The notes below the pieces were generated by a model. That model did no database searches and was not told the DNA's origin. It saw only the letters and a list, made by a program, of their open reading frames with translations. From Periplaneta americana (Eukaryota > Arthropoda > Insecta > Blattodea > Blattidae), in NCBI RefSeq assembly GCF_040183065.1, contig NC_091121.1:41190787-41254786 (forward strand): a stretch of 64,000 nucleotides of DNA, given 5' to 3'. Positions within the stretch are counted from its first letter, which is position 1. Each line of letters opens with the position of its first letter. Positions 50,238 through 61,657 of this stretch are shown here, one piece after another. Made by a program: the position numbers and the translations under genes.

Positions 50238-50626
50238 ATACGATGAAAGAGTAATGGAACGGAGAAAAATTCTTTCCGGTGCCGGGATTTGAACCCGGGT
50301 TTTCAGCTCTACGTGCTGACGCTTTATCCGCTAAGCCACACTGGATTCCACCCCGGCGTCGGAAGAATCGTCTCAGTTTTAAGTTTCAACTCTTGGGTTC
50401 CCTCTAGTGGCCGCCCTCTGCACTACATCATAAATATCTATGAACCTAGGACCGAAGTCCACACATGTGCTGAAGTGCACTCGTAATGAATGACTGGTTG
50501 GCCGGGATCCGACGGAATAAGCGCCGGAAAGTATTTTTCTCTGTTCCATTACTCTTTCATTGTAAGATGACGCAGAATATCTGCATGGAAATATCATATG
50601 TACTTCGGTACATTATAATAATATAT
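50238..50626. mobile_element. tRNA-bearing inverted-repeat element, 12-bp target duplication
   Basis: Direct repeats ATGCATAAGATT at 50226-50237 and 50627-50638 bound it. Inside, arms of about 45 bp (50239-50284 and 50519-50565, with GATGAAAGAGTAATGGAACG and GAGAAAAAT-CTTTCCGG) are inverted. Next to the left arm, on the minus strand, is a nearly complete tRNA-like sequence (GTGTGGCTTAGCGGATAAAG to GGGTTCAAATCCCGGCACC). Confidence 0.8.
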
Positions 50627-51068
50627 ATGCATAAGATTGTTTAGGGTGTAGTATAGGCAGTAAGATGTCTTAACATTTTGCATGCATCGTAAAAAATTCC
50701 TTCTGTGGCTTATTCACTGTTAAAGGGGCGTAACAGAGAATCTTTTCTTTTTCTCAGTATTTCCAGGGGTGACATATGGTACAGTTTGGAGGTATCAGTC
50801 AATAATAAACAATGATAGAGTTGAACTTTGTTGAGAATCTTTGGTGAATTTCTGTAGAAGGAATGCAATGAATATTGGAAATACATTATTCCAGCAACAT
50901 AAAAGAAGAAGGTACACATGGACATGTCCAAATGACGAAAAGAGGTATCAGATAGACTATGTACTGGTACAGGAAAGAGTCCGAAATTGCTTAAAAAATG
51001 CAAAGACTTTACCAAGAGTGGATTTTAACTCAAATCATGTCTTGCTGATAGCGGAGTAGAAAAAATTT

Positions 51069-51292
51069 AAATTATGGTTTATTTAACAACGCTCGCAACT
51101 GCCAAGTTATATCAGCATCACCAGTGTGCCGGAATTTTATCCCACAGGAGTTCTTTTACATGCAGTAAATCTACTGGCATGAGCCTGTCGCATTTAAGCA
51201 CACTTAAATTCCATTGACCTGCGCTGGGATCGAACCCGCAACCTCGAGCATAGAAAGCCAGCGCTATACCAACTGCGCTACCGAGGCTGACT
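51069..51292 (-). mobile_element. SINE family 5 inserted in LINE-C
   Basis: Reading leftwards, GTAGCGCAGTTGGTATAGCG and GGGTTCGATCCCAGCGCAGG are the head. The body and the AAATAAACCATAA tail match 45905-46133. Confidence 0.85.
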
Positions 51293-51822
51293 GGCAAAGT
51301 AGATATTCGTCTGAAGATAAGAGGAAGACAGGTGACAAAGAAATTGGACATGGAAGAAGAAAGAAGAAAACTTGAAGCAAATTTTCAAGAGAAACCACCA
51401 CAGTAGAATTCACATTTGAAAATAGTAATGAGTACTGTACTCATATAAAAAGCTGTGTACATATAACAGCGGAAGAAACGATAGGATACAGAGAAGATGT
51501 GAGAAAATAAATAGAAGAAGGAGCGTCTTCTGCGAACCTCTGGAAAAAAACTAAGGAAGAGACTAGTGAAGTGTTTATGTGCATACACACTTAGCAAACG
51601 AACAACGAACAACGAACTAACGACAAACGAACGCATTCGCTGATTTAAATCGGAACGTGTGTACGTCGCATCAAAGACAAACAGATCATTTGGTTTGCCT
51701 TCGGAAGTGATCCGTCGCTTGTCGGTATATCAAAGGAAGTTGGTATTCGTTGTGGACGGGATTTGCCACTAGCTTGTAGTTCGTAGCAGAACGCAGCGCT
51801 TAGTTCAATTTCACCAACGGGA

Positions 51823-52209
51823 TGTCGCAACTGGAGTGGATGGAAGACGCTGTTATAGATCTTATTATAATGCATGTAGGGAGCAGGAAACGTTATGGAA
51901 TCCCAAGCATCCTACTTACCACAATAAAGTAAGAAAACATTATGTTTGGGAAGCTATTGAAAAGATGTTCAGCTGTAAAGTAGGCGAGTCAAACACGTGC
52001 AAAATTTGAAAATTATTTTTGTTTATTTATTTTCAGTGGGTACCGGTACATATTTTTTGTTTATTGTAGGGAGCAGAAGTCAAAAAGAAAACTGAGTCCC
52101 TACTGACATCATTCCGGAGGGAAAGACAGAAGTCCACAAAAAGATCTGAAATGGGGAGTGATGAAGTGGAACTTGGTTCACGTATATGTCGTTCCTTTTG
52201 GACAAATTG
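51823..52209 (+). pseudogene. Harbinger accessory MADF/Myb-like protein, broken
   Basis: The frame begins MSQLEWMEDAVIDLI. A one-base shift then gives ETLWNPKHPTYHNKVRKHYV and WEAIEKMFSCKVGE, a MADF DNA-binding domain. After a likely small intron (acceptor TTTATTGTAG at about 52061-52070) it resumes AEVKKKTESLLTSFRRERQK and ends at TGA near 52209. The early frameshift makes it non-functional. Confidence 0.7.
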
Positions 52210-52329
52210 ACGCCCAGAAAAAAAACAAAGCTCCAATCTTGTGCATTGTGCACACAAAATTAATTATTGGCACTGAAAAGTGCCTTTTTGTAAGCATGAT
52301 GCGCATTTGACAAACACAGACAAATCTCT

Positions 52330-52830
52330 CTTTTTAGAATTTTAAGATAATTATCATCAGTGAGGTATCCGTATATTGAAACTTTCCCCTGTCTTGCAGT
52401 CGTACCTTAATAAAATCTTCCAGTTCCTCAATTATAGTTGTACATACTTCTGGAACAATCCTGGTAATCAGCTGTTTCGACACTTTGAATAAATACATTA
52501 AACTTGTATACGAATCTCCTGTAGCAAGATATCGAAGTGTTAATACTAGCCTTTCCTGAATAGGTTTTGCTTTTCGTCATCCTTGGAAATTTTTGGCCCT
52601 ATTTTGCACAGTAATATTTCGAAGTCTGTTTCTGAAATGCGACAGAAGTTGTGAAACTGTCCCGATTCCATTCGACGTAAATCATGAAGCAAGTCAGTGC
52701 CTCTATATTGATTGCGACTTTCGTAGAGTGGCATCTGCCACCATCGCCTTTTGTTTTTTAACTTTCTATTTATTAAACTGCCTATAATAACAACGGCTGC
52801 ACTTGCTATAATTATATTTTCGTCTGCCAT
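52330..52830 (-). pseudogene. Harbinger transposase, N-terminal part only
   Basis: From 52830 the frame reads MADENIIIASAAVVIIGSLI, then RRWWQMPLYESRNQYRGTDL and FCRISETDFEILLCKIGPKI. After a frameshift near 52546 it continues LVLTLRYLATGDSYTSLMYL and ITRIVPEVCTTIIEELEDFI. The DDE catalytic half is absent, so this is an internally deleted copy. Confidence 0.85.
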
Positions 52831-53644
52831 TATTGCGGATAATCAGCGAACGTGAATGTTTTCTGACCATTCGCTGATTATTTGTACGTTGCTCCAAATA
52901 GCGAACAAACAACGAAATTTCCCTTCATCATTCGTTCGTTGTTCCTTCGCTAAGTGTTTACGCACCTTTGTATCGGGCAGAAATATGAACATTACGACGA
53001 GGTGAAGAGAAGCGACTAGAAGCATTGGAAATGTGGATATGGAGAAGAATATGTGTGAAATGGACAAAGAGAATAAGAAATGAAACTGTGGTAAAAAGGA
53101 GTGGGTGAAGAAAGAATGATGCTGAAACTGATCAGGAAGAGAAAAAGGAATTGGCTGGGTCATTGGCTAAGAAGAAATTGCCTGCTGAAGGATGCACTGG
53201 AAGGAATGTGAATGGAAGAAAAGTTTGGGGCAGAAGAAGATATCAGATGATAGACAGCATTAAGATATATGGATCATATGCAGAGACTTAGAGGAAGGCA
53301 GAAAATAAGAAAGATTGGAGAATCTGGGTTTGCAGTGAAAGACCTGCCCTTGGGCACAACACTATGAATGACTGAATGAATGTGTGGACATCTACTGCAA
53401 CTTGTGTGGTGCCTAACTCTTGTCTTGGTGTCCAACCTTATATTCGTATGTCTTTTTAATAGCAGGAGATAAATATTAGAGTAGAGATTGCGTTGTCAAT
53501 TTGATTATACATATAACAAAATAAATTTGACCGATTAAGCCATACTTCGCTAATCCGGCCCTCAATTATCCGGCTCTTGTAATGTACTTACACTGATGCC
53601 ATTGTTATACTGTGTTTACCAGATTTTGTGTTAACAGAATAAAG

Positions 53645-53672
53645 CACCAAAAACTCTTGTATACCTAAACAT
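53645..53672. repeat. Repeat R, left part (interrupted copy)
   Basis: AGCACCAAAAACTCTTGTAT and CTAAACAT match 49001-49037; the remainder of R resumes at 54856. Confidence 0.8.
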
Positions 53673-54687
53673 AAGTGGCGGCTGATTGACTGAGGTATGT
53701 GAGGCCGGGCCTCAGTCACTTAGCTTAACTGAAATCAAATTTTGTGTTTTCATATAATGTATTAATTATTTGAATGAAGCATATATCGCTGTAGAAGTAT
53801 TTGAAAACTATATGATGTATATAGACCTGTTTCGCAGGCCGGATCACTCGTGTCGGGTCTGGCTTGTGATGTATATAGACCTGTTTTGCAGTAAAATTTG
53901 TTCCTGAGGCCAGAATCGCTCGTGCCGGGTCTAGCTTCTGAATTTCCTGTATTTTTGCTGGCTTTGAGCTTGCGCTTAAAACGTTGTAGCTGAGGCACAA
54001 TTCGTCTGGCCTTGTGGCCTGGTCAGGTTTCACTCCTCCCATCCAGGGGCCGGCCTCAAGAGTAGTGTGGGGTGGGAATAGCAATGGTGACTTGTCTTCC
54101 TAAATAGACCATAAATAACACAAACTCCAGCTCTTTGGCAGGCAGAGACCCACACTATTCCCTCCCCTTATGTCTTAGTTTATGACTTAAGCGAGGGTGT
54201 TGTACTATTGTATTTCGTAGTACAGTAGTGAATCTGGCCAATGCTCTTATGTATTTCGGGAAAATATAAACAGAAATAAATGCGAGAAATAATGCTGGTG
54301 CAGTTAATTCATTGTTAGAGTGTCCTTTTTCGAGAAGAAATAATATTGAAAGAAAGGAAATTTTAAATAAAGAGAGAGTCTACCGAGATACGACATCGCT
54401 GACAATTTTTCTGACAGATAATCTTAAAACGCGAGTTTCTATTGCATCCTGGTAAGGGCAACATAAATGGTTAAGTGGTAATGTGGTGCAAAATAAACTT
54501 CTCTGTTGGCCTTGTTCGTTGCTGTCAAGGGGAAAAAAATAAAAATAAAAAGAAAGAAAGGGGATTTTCAACACATAATATGGGTTGCTTCATCACACTG
54601 AAACAATCACTGAAACTCACAGCATAACAGCTTCTTTGGTGAGTGAAATTATTATTTTTCGTTAATAGTAGGCTAATAATAATATAC

Positions 54688-54729
<42 letters not shown>

Positions 54730-54855
54730 AGTACTAATGATATTAATAATATAATAACAATAATAATTAATATCATGAATAAACATTTCCTATCGGAGGC
54801 ACTTAAACTAGTTGCATCTGGCCTCACCGAGGATTTTGATCACCGGCCGCTACTG
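53673..54855. mobile_element. hAT-like element inserted in repeat R
   Basis: The left end AAGTGGCGGCTGATTGACTG and the reversed right end CAGTAGCGGCCGGTGATC both run into GAGGCC-rich sequence. The flanking 8-mers CTAAACAT and CTGAACAT differ at one position. There is no transposase. A (TAA)n run lies at about 54687-54727. Confidence 0.78.
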
Positions 54856-55086
54856 CTGAACATTAACTATACGAAGTTTTGTTAGCAGATGTGCTATCAT
54901 TCGACTAATTCTTGAAACTCAGAAATTTTGTGGGAAGCTTTTAACGTCTGAGTAAATAAAATTATTAGGATATATTCAGTGGCGAAGAGTCCATAGACGC
55001 GCTGGAAGCGGCGTTTCCTCTTCTGCTTTGTAATACTGACGATTTTATTTAATTTATTTTTATTTTATGTTTTGTCCAATAACATA

Positions 55087-56204
55087 GATTTCAAAAAAGC
55101 GTATGACTCGGTTAAGAGAGAAGTTTTATATAATATTCTTATTGAATTTGGTATTCCCAAGAAACTAGTTCGATTAATTAAAATGTGTCTTAGTGAAACT
55201 TACAGCAGAGTCCGTATAGGCCATTTTCTATCTGATGCTTTTCCAATTCACTGCGGGCTAAAGCAGGGAGATGCACTATCACCTTTACTTTTTAACTTCG
55301 CTCTAGAATATGCCATTAGGAAAGTTCAGGATAACACAGAGGGTTTGGAATTGAACGGGTTACATCAGCTTCTTGTCTATGCGGATGACGTGAATATGTT
55401 AGGAGAAAATCCACAAACAATTAGGGAAAACGCGGAAATTCTTGTTGAAGCAAGTAGAGCGATAGGATTGGAAGTAAATCCCGAAAAGACTAAGTATATG
55501 ATTATGTCTCGTGACCAGAATATTGTACGAAATGGAACTATAAAAATTGAAGATTTATCCTTCGAAGAGGTGGAAAAATTCAAATATCTTGGAGCAACAG
55601 TAACAAATATAAATGACACTCGGGAGGAAATTAAACGCAGAATAAATATGGGAAATGCCTGTTATTATTCGGTTGAGAAGCTTTTGTCATCTAGTCTTCT
55701 GTCAAAAAGTCTGAAAGTTAGAATTTATAAAACAGTTATATTACCGGTTGTTCTGTATGGTTGTGAAACTTGGACTCTCACTTTGAGAGAGGAACAGAGT
55801 TTAAGGGTGTTTGAGAATAAGGTTCTTAGGAAAATATTTGGGGCTAAGAGGAATGAAGTTACAGGAGAATGGAGAAAGTTACACAACGCAGAGCTGCACG
55901 CATTGTATACTTCCTGACAAAATTAGGAACATAAAATCCAGACGTTTGAGATGGGCAGGACATGTAGCACGTATGGGCGAATCCAGAAATGCATATAGAG
56001 TGTTAGTTGGGAGGCCGGAGGGAAAAAGACCTTTGGGGAGGCCGAGACGTAGATGGGAAGATAATATTAAAATGGATTTGAGGGAGGTAGGATATGATGG
56101 TAGAGACTGGATTAATCTTGCTCAGGATAGGGACCATGGCGGGCTTATGTGAGGGCGGCAATGAACCTACAGGTTCCTTAAGAGCCAGTAAGTTAGTAAG
56201 TAAG
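55087..56204 (+). pseudogene. LINE reverse transcriptase, 5'-truncated, 7-bp target duplication
   Basis: It begins inside the reverse transcriptase ([20 protein letters not shown]), then [20 protein letters not shown], the catalytic [11 protein letters not shown] box, [17 protein letters not shown] and [21 protein letters not shown] single frameshift near 55900 leads into KIRNIKSRRLRWAGHVARMG, GRPRRRWEDNIKMDL and a stop at 56150-56152. The tail is AGTAAGTTAGTAAGTAAG. TAACATA flanks it at 55080-55086 and 56205-56211. Only one frameshift suggests a young copy. Confidence 0.92.
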
Positions 56205-56619
56205 TAACATAATTCTCTCATTGTGGAATTGCGTCTATTTCCGTTAAATATGAATTTCGTTCGCGGAATAGAATCTAGATTGAGACCGGTAAGTTAGCCG
56301 AGTAGCCACTTTTAATCTAGCCCACACTCCACTGCCGGCGTCTCCTTGCATTTCCACTATTCCACACTGCTTATCAACCTCACTTCTCTACTGCCCGCGT
56401 CTGCCTACTTGGAGACGCTACACAAAGCAGAGAGTCCCCATTCGCAGTGGCCAGTTGACGTGTTGGTGCTATGTAAAGTGTTATTTTGTGTGGTTATTTA
56501 GATGTTTGCGTGTTGAAGTTAAGAACTTTGTATTAATATTATTTCACCTGTTCCATCCATATCGTAGTATTGACTGAAGTTCTTCTGAATTCATTTATGA
56601 GTGATCATAGTGTTGTTTG

Positions 56620-57625
56620 ATATGGAGGCAGGAAGCTCAGATGTCGGCCGCATGCTTCCAGCATGTAAAAACTCTCTTCCCCCTCTCACTTCGCCTTCCA
56701 CTCCCTTCTGTTCAGTTGACCATCTTATTGAGCAGAAGAGTTTCAGTTCATTATGTTACCAAGATAAAGTGAATATTATTCAAAGTGGTAGGCCCTTGGG
56801 TAATCTTAAGCTAGAATTTCAACAAAAAGGACGTAAAGTATTTACACGCCACTTTAATATAAAAATGTACGATTCAACATAGTGGTTAGCCTATGTGGTT
56901 GTAGTTTTAGTAAGTTATTTTACGACGCTTTATCAACAGCTTAGGTTATTTAGCGTCTGAATGAGATCAAGGTGATTCCGAAAGTTACCCTTATCCAGCA
57001 TTTGCTCATCTTGGGTTGAGGGAAAACCACGGAAAAAACCTCAACAAGGTAACTTGTCCCGACCGGGAATCGAACCCGGGCCACCTGGTTTCGCGGCCAG
57101 ACGCGCTGACCGTTACTCCACAGGTGTGGACGTGGTTGTAGTAAATTACAAAAGTTGTTTTGCTGGCCCTGTCTATTGTTTTCCAATGATAAAAATGTTT
57201 GGTCTAAAGCAGGTTTCGATGACCTGACTAATTTTCATAAAGCTCAAAAAAGACATACACTTTCTCAAAGTCATATACAAGCTCAAATCCAGTTAAAACA
57301 GTTCGGAAAAGTACGAATAGAATGTAGCTTGAATGAACACTTACGTTCGTCAATTGAGGCCCACAATGAAACTGTTAGATAAAACAGGAGATTAATTACT
57401 CATTTTATTAAAGTTGCGTGTTTCTTGGGGAAACAAGAACTAGCTTTTCGCGGCCACGATGAGTCAGCAAACTCTATAAATAGTTGAAATTATGTTGAAT
57501 TATTACACGAAAGGGCAGAGATGGATCCCGAACTACAAGCTCAATTAAATAATCCAACAGTTTTTTCAGGATTGTCAAGTGATATTCAGAATATCATATC
57601 ATCCATTTCAGAATACATGTATCCA
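56620..57625 (+). pseudogene. hAT transposase fragment (zinc finger MYM/TTF type)
   Basis: MEAGSSDVGRML is followed after unconserved sequence by QQKGRKVFTRHFNIKMYDST. After the SINE come LFCWPCLLFSNDKNVWSKAG, FDDLTNFHKAQKRHTLSQSH and, past a stop, ACFLGKQELAFRGHDESANS. These match the TTF zinc finger and the start of the DUF4371 region of domesticated and mobile hAT proteins. It is truncated before the catalytic core. Confidence 0.82.
56906..57131 (-). mobile_element. SINE family 2 inserted in the hAT transposase
   Basis: Head at the right (GTCCACACCTGTGGAGTAAC), tail at the left. GTGGTTGTAGT flanks it at 56895-56905 and 57132-57142. Confidence 0.9.
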
Positions 57626-57628
57626 GCG

Positions 57629-58641
57629 GCGGTTCCTCTATATGAGCACAGGAGCACGTGAACACCTTAAAAACCAACAATAGGCCTAATTAATCATACA
57701 TATTACTGTATTAATATTATTACATCTATTACTTTCCAAAGTGCAATGACGTACCTACATTTATCGTCTCGAGAGAATGCCCCGTTCGTGTGCCGTGTGT
57801 CTTTAAATCTCCATTGGACAGGTTGACAGCAGCTCGCACAATTTTTCTTTAGCAGGTGAAATAGCCTGAGGCGAGAATATTTTCTGGTTTGTTACAATGG
57901 TTACAATAGCTCTGCTCGCACAGGTCTTAACGTGCTAGTGACAGAGAAACAGAGATGCTCCATCTCCCTTGGGTCTGGCATCCTGTTCCTTTCTCCCTCT
58001 TTCCTCGTTTTCTCTCTTTACTCTTTCTTTTCGAAATACTGTTACGCGCGGGAGCTGATTCTGTTGTCTTTTGTTCAGCAAAGTAAGGAAAATACAAGCT
58101 GCAATGGTGCGTATTGAAAGTTGAAACAGTAACACTTGAAGTTTGGAGACGGACGTGTGTGAAATTGTGTGTTAAATTAAAGGGGGATTAAAACATTCCT
58201 CCGCCCCATGACAGAAGACCGATTACGTACAGTGGCTATGTTGGCAGTGGGGGGGGGGGGAACTTGTTAACGACATTAGAGACTTCAATAATAAAGTTAT
58301 TGATAAATTTGCATCTCTCAAAACTATGCGCATGGAGTTTCACTACAAATAAATCTAGATCTTCAACACCATCTACAACAGCAGTGAAGGTGAGTCCTAT
58401 GAATTAATTTTACTCTACTCTTGTTTAATCAGGGGCGGCCCGTCCATAAGAGCTGCGGAGCTGCAGGACTTCCTGCTTTGACAGGAAAATAAAAATAATA
58501 TTTACTTTAATTTGTAGAAGAATTGTTACAGCTTTTATTGGTAAATTGCTTTATATTTCATCTGGCCGGGAATATGTACTATTATCTGATGCATAATCTT
58601 TTTGCGCGTCGACTATATTGGAATTGACACTGCATTCAAAG
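57629..58641. other. Two solitary hAT-like termini in otherwise unclassified sequence
   Basis: CAGCGGCGGTTCCTCTATAT starts at about 57632 and CAGGGGCGGCCCGTCCATAA at about 58431. Both look like left ends of ZMYM1-type hAT elements. No matching right ends or coding frames were found. A G run lies at about 58247-58260. Confidence 0.45.
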
Positions 58642-59089
58642 TAGTGATGGGCGAAGTTGTTCTTTTCCCGGAACAGTTCCGACGGTTCCGGTTCCGAAAA
58701 AATACTATGTTCCAAATAACAGTTCCGAAATAACAGTCACCAGTGGTGATGAGTCGGAGTCGTTGAGTCGTTCAAACGAACGGTACAGTACCCTCCCTCT
58801 TTACCATAGACAAATAACACCATGCAGCTCACACTGGAGCACTCATAGGCATGACATAGTACACATTCTTATCTATAGATGGCACTGCAATGCACATTCG
58901 AATCGATTTTGGAAAATTGCTGTGCATGCGGACAGAACGCAAAAGCTTAATGTTAGTAATTACACAGCTGTTGACTACAAGGACAGAATACAACACTTTG
59001 TTTTCGTACATAAAGTTATAAAGATATGGTAGCCAACTAAAAAAAAAAAAAATCATTAATTTTTATTTTTACTTTTCTTAATGCACAGT

Positions 59090-59133
<44 letters not shown>

Positions 59134-59991
59134 TTACAATTTCATAAATAAAAAATGATATATATTGGCAGTACTGAAACCTGGAAACCCCGCAGTGGGT
59201 TAGTAAAATGTTGGAATCGCATCTTTACCAAAGTGTAATTTAAACTTCGCATTAAACATCGCTCTCCAAATCAGTACTTATATGGGTAGTTTCCAACAAA
59301 TAATGCTACAACATTTTTGTCGTTCTTTGATAACAGAGAAGATAGCACAAAAACTTGTGCTTGTCAGACTTAACCTCAACAAACGACATACAGACATTGT
59401 AACTAAACCACTCATTACCATTTACGACTTTAACCTTTGTATAGAATCAGCTGATCAATGAATTAATAATAGTATGCGTACTTTATGACTTTGTAGAATG
59501 TTTATAAAACAGAATTAGTCAACTAATGGTGAAATAAACCATAAAGCGGGAATGAATATTACAGATTATTAAATACTTACTATAACATTACAGATGATTG
59601 GCCAGTCTTAACAAATGTTGATATTAAAAGTTCGCGCCACCGCAAGGATTTCAATTTCCATGCGCCCCCCTCCAACCACGTGAGAGTTTCAAATACCAAC
59701 TTCATCCAACGAAGTTCCAAGTACAACATAAAGAACAACGAGAACAGTGGAACTGCTGCTGTCGTTGGTTCATCGGAACAAGCTCCGACGTTCCGACTGT
59801 TATCTCGGAGTCGGAACATACCTTGTGCAACGCGGTACTGCGAGCCCGCAACAGCTGGGCAAGTGAGCAGCTCGGAGTCGGAACACTGTTATTTCGGAAC
59901 AGGAGGTTCCGACCTACTGTTCATTTTTGCAACAGTTCCGAGACCGGAACAGTTCCAAAATAACTGTTGTGTTATTTTTTACCCATCTCTA
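58642..59991. mobile_element. hAT element with GGAAC/GTTCC subterminal arrays, 8-bp target duplication
   Basis: The ends TAGTGATGGGC (left) and, reversed, TAGAGATGGGT (right) are flanked by the perfect duplication ATTCAAAG (58634-58641 and 59992-59999). The first 100 bp and last 250 bp are packed with GGAAC/GTTCC motifs. There is no transposase. A (TAA)n run is at about 59093-59130. Confidence 0.9.
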
Positions 59992-59999
59992 ATTCAAAG

Positions 60000-60256
60000 T
60001 CGTCCTGGGATTTGCAGGGTGGGACAGCTCATAGAGTGTGTTTCTTGCATGGTCAGGGGGTAGAGATGTGAAGGGAAGCAGAGGGAAACTGCCGCAGCGT
60101 TGCCAATCTGAACACGAGCGAGTCGGCTACAAACATCTCGAAATTCAGCTACAAAGTTTAAAATTAAGCTACGCTCAAAACTTGAAGAATTTGCGTATAC
60201 TGTATGTTGTTCAATGTGCTGCGTTTAACGATGATTTCATTGCCCTTTATATTAAT

Positions 60257-60287
<31 letters not shown>

Positions 60288-60925
60288 ATTAATGGGGTTC
60301 CTTACAAACCGAAAAATCAACACATGGCCTAAGCATCAACACACTTCTATAGTTTTGGTAAAGCATTGCTCAACCCAGTCACAAAGCATGAGGCAATATA
60401 ACAAAGGGAAAGTATTTATTCTCACCTAATGAAATGTAGTTGATCCTTGTGATAACACTTGCTAACACATATACAAAAAAAAGTCCACGTATTTATACAT
60501 ATTTGTCTACGTATTTATAGGTACATATTTACAGAAAAAATTTTGGAAACACGTTGAAGAAGCCATCAGCCTCTTCTTCTTTCTGTTGTTCGTCACTTGG
60601 TCCTGGCTGCCTTAGGATATAACACTGACTTGTTATTGATCTTAGCATGCGATGATAAAAGGAGACCAATCAGTGTGTCCGTAGCAAGCTTATTACGTAG
60701 ATTAATTTCTATGCGGCAGGCTTTTCTTCCTCGTGGATGGTTGGCACTCACTGTCAGATGTATCAGAACTCAAGATGACATCACAACACACTACACTAAA
60801 CTGCACACAAAAGTTACATTTACTAAGTAGGTTCTATCTCAGCGGAACTCGACTGACTGGAAATCAGACATATGTAAGACTGTTTTCCTTAATTTCCAGT
60901 ATACTGACGGGGGAAATAAACAACA
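60000..60925. other. No gene recognised
   Basis: It holds a (TTA)n run near 60257-60290. Open frames such as 60597-60830 have no recognisable motif. Confidence 0.35.
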
Positions 60926-61237
60926 ATGAAACATAAGACTCGCACATTTTAAAAATGCCCTCCTGGCCTTCCCACTCATATCTATCTCACTGTCAATTTG
61001 TTGCGACATTTTGTGTAAAACACTGTGTCGTCAGAAGACCATTCGTAAAGTACGGTATGTATGAAGATAGTTTAGATTTTAGAACTTTATAGAGATAGCT
61101 CTTATTCTTGAGTAATAAATACTGTAGAACCGACGATCAATGTTATGATGTTTACATTGTTTTGCACAAAGTGTCGCAACAAGTGGACAATGAGATAGAT
61201 ATGCCAGTTTTTAAAATCTAAGAGGCTTATGTTTCAT
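60926..61237. mobile_element. Fold-back MITE
   Basis: The arms begin ATGAAACATAAG at both ends and share TTTTAAAA, CATATCTATCTCA and TTGTTGCGACA blocks in inverted order. They span about 100 bp each and are interrupted by one insertion in the left arm. Confidence 0.75.
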
Positions 61238-61657
61238 TTTTATTTCAAGTCGGAGTACTGTTATTTTTGGGCAGTAGGCGATCCCAAATAAAAACTCTGC
61301 TGTGTGCTGGGAAGTTCACAAATAGAGGAACTGTCAGGTTACTGGTTTCTTTTGTTGGGTAGGCGACCCCTAATAAACCGCCTGACGAGTGTCTGCAAAT
61401 TCATGAGTACAAAAATTGTGAGTTAGGTATAGGCGCTATGAGAACGCATTGTTCAGAATTCTGTGACACAAAATTTCTACCGTTATGTTTTCGTAGTTTT
61501 GTTGAGGAAGTGAGGAAATTCTGGTGGGTATTAATATGAGAAAATAAATTTGTTAAAAGAAAGTGTTTATACATGGAAGTAAAGTATTCACAGATGGTCG
61601 CTCAATCGAGTCTCAATTCGGCTACGACCATTCTGCTACAAGCTAGGGTAAACCATA
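61238..61657. other. No element recognised
   Basis: It contains GTAGGCGAYCCCWAATAAA twice (about 61276 and 61361), possibly a decayed internal duplication. Confidence 0.35.

Larger units (their letters stand above)
51579..52965. mobile_element. PIF/Harbinger-type element inserted in LINE-C
   Basis: The ends GTGCATACACACTTAGCAAA (left) and, reversed, GTGCGTAAACACTTAGCGAA (right) are inverted and run on into ACAACGAAC repeats. The element carries a MADF-like frame on the + strand and a transposase N-terminus on the minus strand, the two-gene set of this superfamily. The target duplication is not clear. Confidence 0.8.
50830..53390 (+). pseudogene. LINE-C, endonuclease to 3' end, split by two insertions
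   Basis: An APE-type endonuclease end is readable at 50860-51056 (TLFQQHKRRRYTWTCPNDEK, QIDYVLVQERVRN, VDFNSNHVLLIAE). The element resumes at 51293-51578 and again at 52966-53390, where WMWRRMCVKW-like and RRNWLGHWLRRNCLLKDALE C-terminal parts appear. Its 3' end matches the LINE at 20982-21930. The gaps hold a SINE and a Harbinger element. Many stops. Confidence 0.8.
54977..57628 (+). mobile_element. Composite hAT (ZMYM1/DUF4371-like), split by a LINE and a SINE
   Basis: The left end CAGTGGCGAAGAGTCCATAG is hAT-like. Its interior resumes after the LINE at 56212. Transposase-coding sequence starts near 56601 and is cut at 57628 by the start of another hAT-like terminus, so the right end is missing. 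Confidence 0.65.

Noticed and set aside
50281..50362. Functional tRNA gene on the minus strand
   Set aside because: It is nearly complete but embedded in a repeated inverted-repeat element, and the acceptor stem is not convincing.
60597..60830. 77-codon frame starting MVLAALGYNTDLLLILAC
   Set aside because: No motif, splice support or conservation that I can recognise. It overlaps another frame of similar size and is probably chance.
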